A stretch of DNA of 33,920 bases from assembly GCF_000765145.1 (NCBI RefSeq), contig NZ_JMGA01000060.1:1-33920 (forward strand), read 5' to 3'. This DNA is from Desulfosporosinus sp. HMP52. GTDB lineage: Bacteria; Bacillota; Desulfitobacteriia; Desulfitobacteriales; Desulfitobacteriaceae. The position numbers and the translations under genes are program-made. Position 1 is the stretch's first letter, and every line of letters begins with the position of its first letter. The notes below the pieces were generated by a model, which worked only from the letters and a program-made list of their open reading frames with translations, had not been told where the DNA came from and made no database searches. Below are positions 31,437-33,920 of this stretch, in pieces.

Positions 31437-32075
31437 ATGTCTAACTATGCCGATCTTGCACAAAGTGTTATCGAGGGTCAAAAGGATAAGGTAAAGGAGC
31501 ATGTACAAAATCTCATAGCCTCTGGGAATAATCCTCTTGAGATTGTCAATGAGGGTCTAATTGCCGGAATGAATGTTGTAGGAATTCGTTTTAAAGCTGG
31601 GGATATGTATGTTCCGGAAGTTCTCATGGCGGCTAAAAGCATGAGTGGTGGACTTGAAATTGTTAAACCCTTAATCGCCAAAGCCGACCAAAAGAGCCAA
31701 GGGAAAATTCTTCTGGGAACTGTAAAAGGAGACTTACATGATATTGGTAAAAATCTTGTCGGCATGCTGATTGAGAGCGGCGGTCTGGAAGTAATCAATA
31801 TGGGAGTAGACATTTCAGCGGAAGATTTTATTGATGCTGTTATTGAACATGAACCTGATATTGTTGCCTTATCAGCTTTGCTTACTACGACAATGCCTGC
31901 CATGCAAGATATTATTGAATTGTTGGAAGAAGAAGAGCTAAGAGACAAAGTTAAAGTCATAATCGGGGGAGCGCCTGTTTCTCAGGAATATGCTGACACC
32001 ATTGGTGCCGACGGCTATGCTCCGGATGCAGGATCCGCTGTGGAGCTCTGCAAGAGACTTTTAGCTTCAAAATAA
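31437..32075 (+). CDS. mttC: Trimethylamine corrinoid protein MttC
   Basis: 212 aa. An N-terminal helical cap domain (residues ~1-85: LAQSVIEGQKDKVKEHVQ, GMNVVGIRFKAGDMYVPEVLMAAKSM) precedes a cobalamin-binding domain with GTVKGDLHDIGKN (Asp99-x-His101-x-x-Gly104, where His is the lower cobalt ligand), SALLTTTM and GGAPVSQEYADTIGADGY. It carries the methyl group that MttB removes from trimethylamine. The family also serves mono- and dimethylamine; assignment to trimethylamine rests on the adjacent mttB. Start ATG 31437 after GAGGAGG. Confidence 0.92.
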   Translation: MSNYADLAQSVIEGQKDKVKEHVQNLIASGNNPLEIVNEGLIAGMNVVGIRFKAGDMYVPEVLMAAKSMSGGLEIVKPLIAKADQKSQGKILLGTVKGDLHDIGKNLVGMLIESGGLEVINMGVDISAEDFIDAVIEHEPDIVALSALLTTTMPAMQDIIELLEEEELRDKVKVIIGGAPVSQEYADTIGADGYAPDAGSAVELCKRLLASK

Positions 32076-32194
32076 TTAGATTATTTATAATCTACAGTTA
32101 TTTAAGGGGGTGATTTATTCATATAATTCTGGCTTATTTATACGATGACTGATTCGCGACTTTCTAGTTCTATATAAATATGGAGGTGATTTTT

Positions 32195-33718
32195 TTGACA
32201 TACAGAGGTATACATGCTGGTTCTAGTAGAATGGATGGAATCGGGCTAAATATGTTTACCTACGATGAGCTGTACGATGTACATTTAGCTACATTGGATC
32301 TGCTTTGGGACATCGGAGTAAGAGTTGAAAGTGAAGAAGCACGGGAAATTTTCTATAGTGCTGGATGTACTCTTGATCGAGAAACAAATATTGTCAAAAT
32401 ACCAGCGCACTTAGTCGAAGACGCTATCCGCTCAATTCCTAAAACATTTAGAGCTTGTGGAAGAAAACGTGAAAATGATTGGCTGAACGAAGGGAACCGC
32501 ACCGGATTCGTTAATTTTGGGGAAGCTATCCGTCTGATTGACCCTTATACACGCCAATTAAGGAAGCCGTTTAAAAAAGACGTAGATGATGTGACTCGCT
32601 TTTGTGAAACAATGGATCAGATTATTGTTTTTGAAAGAGCTTTAGGGCCCTCGGAGGTTGATCCGGATGTTGCCCAAGTTCATATAGCAGAATCATTCTT
32701 CAATTATTCAACAAAGCATGCTTATATTGGGATGAATCGCCCAGAAAATATGCGTGCAGCTGCCAAAATGGGCTATCTTGTTTCCGGTGGCGAAGATAAA
32801 TTCCGTGAAAGACCCCTTTTCTCACAAAGTACAGACCCTGTTGCTCCCTTAGTTCATGCAAAAGGCGCGACAGACACTCTTCTCCAAGCGATTCGCTTAG
32901 GTGTTCCGGCAAAAATCAATTCCATGGGTCTTGCCGGAGGAACTACCTGCGTTAACTTGGCAAGTACTCTAGTGACTCACAATGCCGAAATCTTAAGTAT
33001 GTTTGTCTTAGGTCAACTCGTAAAAAGAGGGTATCCAATGGTTTATGGTACTTCCACAACCATGATGGATCTGAGAACGACTGTTGCATGTGTCGGAACT
33101 CCTGAACTGGCTCTTTTTAGTGCAGCTTGTGCCAAACTTTCCCAATTCTATAATATTCCAGTCTGGGTTGCCGGTGGATAGACAGATAGCAAAGTACCGG
33201 ATGCCCAAGCAGCTCATGAGTTTACCCTAACCGCTTTATTACCAGCGTTAGCAGGCGCTAACATGATATATGGTTTAGGGATGCTCGAAGGTGGCTTGAC
33301 TTGGGACTATGCTCAAATGGTCATGCAAAACGAGATGGCTCGTATGATTATGCATACCATTAAAGGTATACCCATAAGTGATGAGAAAATGGCCTTGGAA
33401 GTTGTCCGTTCGGTAGGTATCGGCGGAGAGTTCATTAGCCATGAACACACTTATGCGCATTTTAAAGAGCTTTCTAAAACAGAATTGTTAGATCGTAGAA
33501 ATAGAGAAAACTGGGAAGCGGCTGGCAGTAAGGATATTGTCGAAACCTCCTATGCCAAATCTATTGATATTCTTGAGAACTACCAAAATCAAAATCCTCT
33601 GCCTGAAGATATCCAACGCCAGCTGAAAGAAATAGTCTTAGAAGCTGAAGCTGAAACGACGGAGATTAAGGCTAAGGAAAAAGAAGCGAGAAGAAGACCA
33701 CGAAAACCAAAATTTTAG
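32195..33718 (+). CDS. mttB: Trimethylamine methyltransferase MttB, pyrrolysine-containing
   Basis: One gene read through an in-frame TAG at 33179-33181. Upstream residues end PVWVAGG; downstream continues TDSKVPDAQAAHEF without gap, and both sides match MttB. Pyrrolysine is residue 329 of 507. It methylates the Co(I) corrinoid of MttC from trimethylamine; the pyrrolysine imine is the proposed methylamine-binding group. Start TTG 32195, 7 nt after GGAGGTG; an ATG 15 nt upstream overlaps that site. The C-terminal tail (EKEARRRPRKPKF) is unusually basic. The gene also ends in TAG (33716-33718); reading that as pyrrolysine too would add 45 residues to TAA at 33851 and run through the terminator. 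Confidence 0.95.
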
Positions 33719-33726
33719 ATAATACT

Positions 33727-33772
33727 TAGTATTGTAAAGGAGCTGGTAAATACCAGCTCCTTTACAATACTA
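33727..33772. terminator. 22-bp perfect hairpin, mttB terminator
   Basis: Bases 33727-33748 pair perfectly with 33751-33772 (core GGAGCTGGTA-AA-TACCAGCTCC). It starts 8 nt after the final mttB TAG and separates mttB from the converging regulator gene, so it may terminate both. Confidence 0.85.
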
Positions 33773-33790
33773 TCGTTAATCGTTAATTTA

Positions 33791-33920
33791 TTAGGCTTCA
33801 GATGGGAAATATTTGCGAATCAGACGATTAGCTTTACTTTGACTTATATCTAAAAACTTAGCTACTTCGTAAGAACTCCCTAATTTTTTGTAGGCTTGTA
33901 GGATTAGGTTCTTCTCAACA
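33791..33920 (-). CDS. C-terminal end of a probable sigma-54-dependent activator (partial)
   Basis: On the minus strand the frame entering from the right edge reads VEKNLILQAYKKLGSSYEVA, then KFLDISQSKANRLIRKYF, and ends PSEA with TAA (33791-33793). This is a Fis/TyrR-type helix-turn-helix as found at the C-terminus of PAS-AAA+ sigma-54 activators. Only 42 residues are in the window, so the AAA+ domain is not seen. With two sigma-54 promoters in the pyl cluster, it is the natural candidate activator. Confidence 0.75.
   Translation of the reverse strand, partial: VEKNLILQAYKKLGSSYEVAKFLDISQSKANRLIRKYFPSEA

Noticed and set aside
31478-31960. 160-codon minus-strand frame over mttC
   Set aside because: Ser/Ile-rich shadow of the corrinoid protein gene.
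33179-33181. mttB as a pseudogene split by a nonsense mutation
   Set aside because: The TAG falls at the pyrrolysine position of MttB, the frame is intact on both sides, and the whole decoding machinery is next door.

Overview
The window looks like chromosome of an anaerobic, spore-forming Firmicute close to Desulfosporosinus/Desulfitobacterium (Clostridia, Peptococcaceae). The evidence is gene content: a split pyrrolysyl-tRNA synthetase with its amber suppressor tRNA, a sigma-K-like sporulation factor, DUF3793, a buk-ptb-iorAB set and a Firmicute-type class C group II intron. Base composition is moderately AT-rich with strong Shine-Dalgarno sites and many GTG/TTG starts. The genus is an inference from gene content.

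Layout: (1) 1-1279, the 3' end of a 5S rRNA followed by eleven tRNA genes. One is an unusual tRNA-Ser with an AGA anticodon; a rearranged patch after it holds copies of its 3' end and half a tRNA-Phe. (2) 1280-6600, an accessory stretch with a group II intron 3' relic, simple repeats, a membrane protein, a sigK-like factor, a GNAT enzyme, a small ORF, a DUF3793 protein and a NifX/NifB-family protein. (3) 6604-9535, a TRAP transporter dctPQM. (4) 9980-13258, an HDOD protein, then a two-gene DNA repair/modification pair (radical SAM plus partner) under a good sigma-A promoter that contains a LexA-like box; the radical SAM gene appears to start at ATT. (5) 13335-15237, a class C group II intron behind a 20-bp hairpin; its reverse transcriptase has Tyr in place of a catalytic Asp. 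(6) 15394-16575, an NlpC/P60 cell-wall hydrolase. (7) 16984-21416, buk, ptb, iorA, iorB: oxidation of 2-oxo acids to acyl-CoA and ATP recovery through acyl phosphate. (8) 21548-24943, an RHH regulator with an SPFH membrane protein, an SDR, and a membrane polyferredoxin.

(9) 25272-33920 is the centrepiece: a complete pyrrolysine system with a trimethylamine methyltransferase. Order: sigma-54 promoter, pylT (tRNA-Pyl, CUA anticodon), pylSc, a choline-kinase-like gene, terminator, a second near-identical sigma-54 promoter, pylB, pylC, pylD, pylSn, hairpins, mttC (corrinoid protein) and mttB. mttB is read through an in-frame TAG at 33179-33181 (pyrrolysine, residue 329). A converging gene at the right edge encodes the C-terminal helix-turn-helix of what is probably a sigma-54 activator. 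PylB makes 3-methylornithine from lysine, PylC joins it to a second lysine, PylD oxidises and cyclises it to pyrrolysine, PylSn+PylSc charge tRNA-Pyl, and MttB uses the residue to move a methyl group from trimethylamine to MttC. Three genes of this cluster (pylB, pylD, mttB) also end in TAG, so the same codon must mean both stop and pyrrolysine within one locus.
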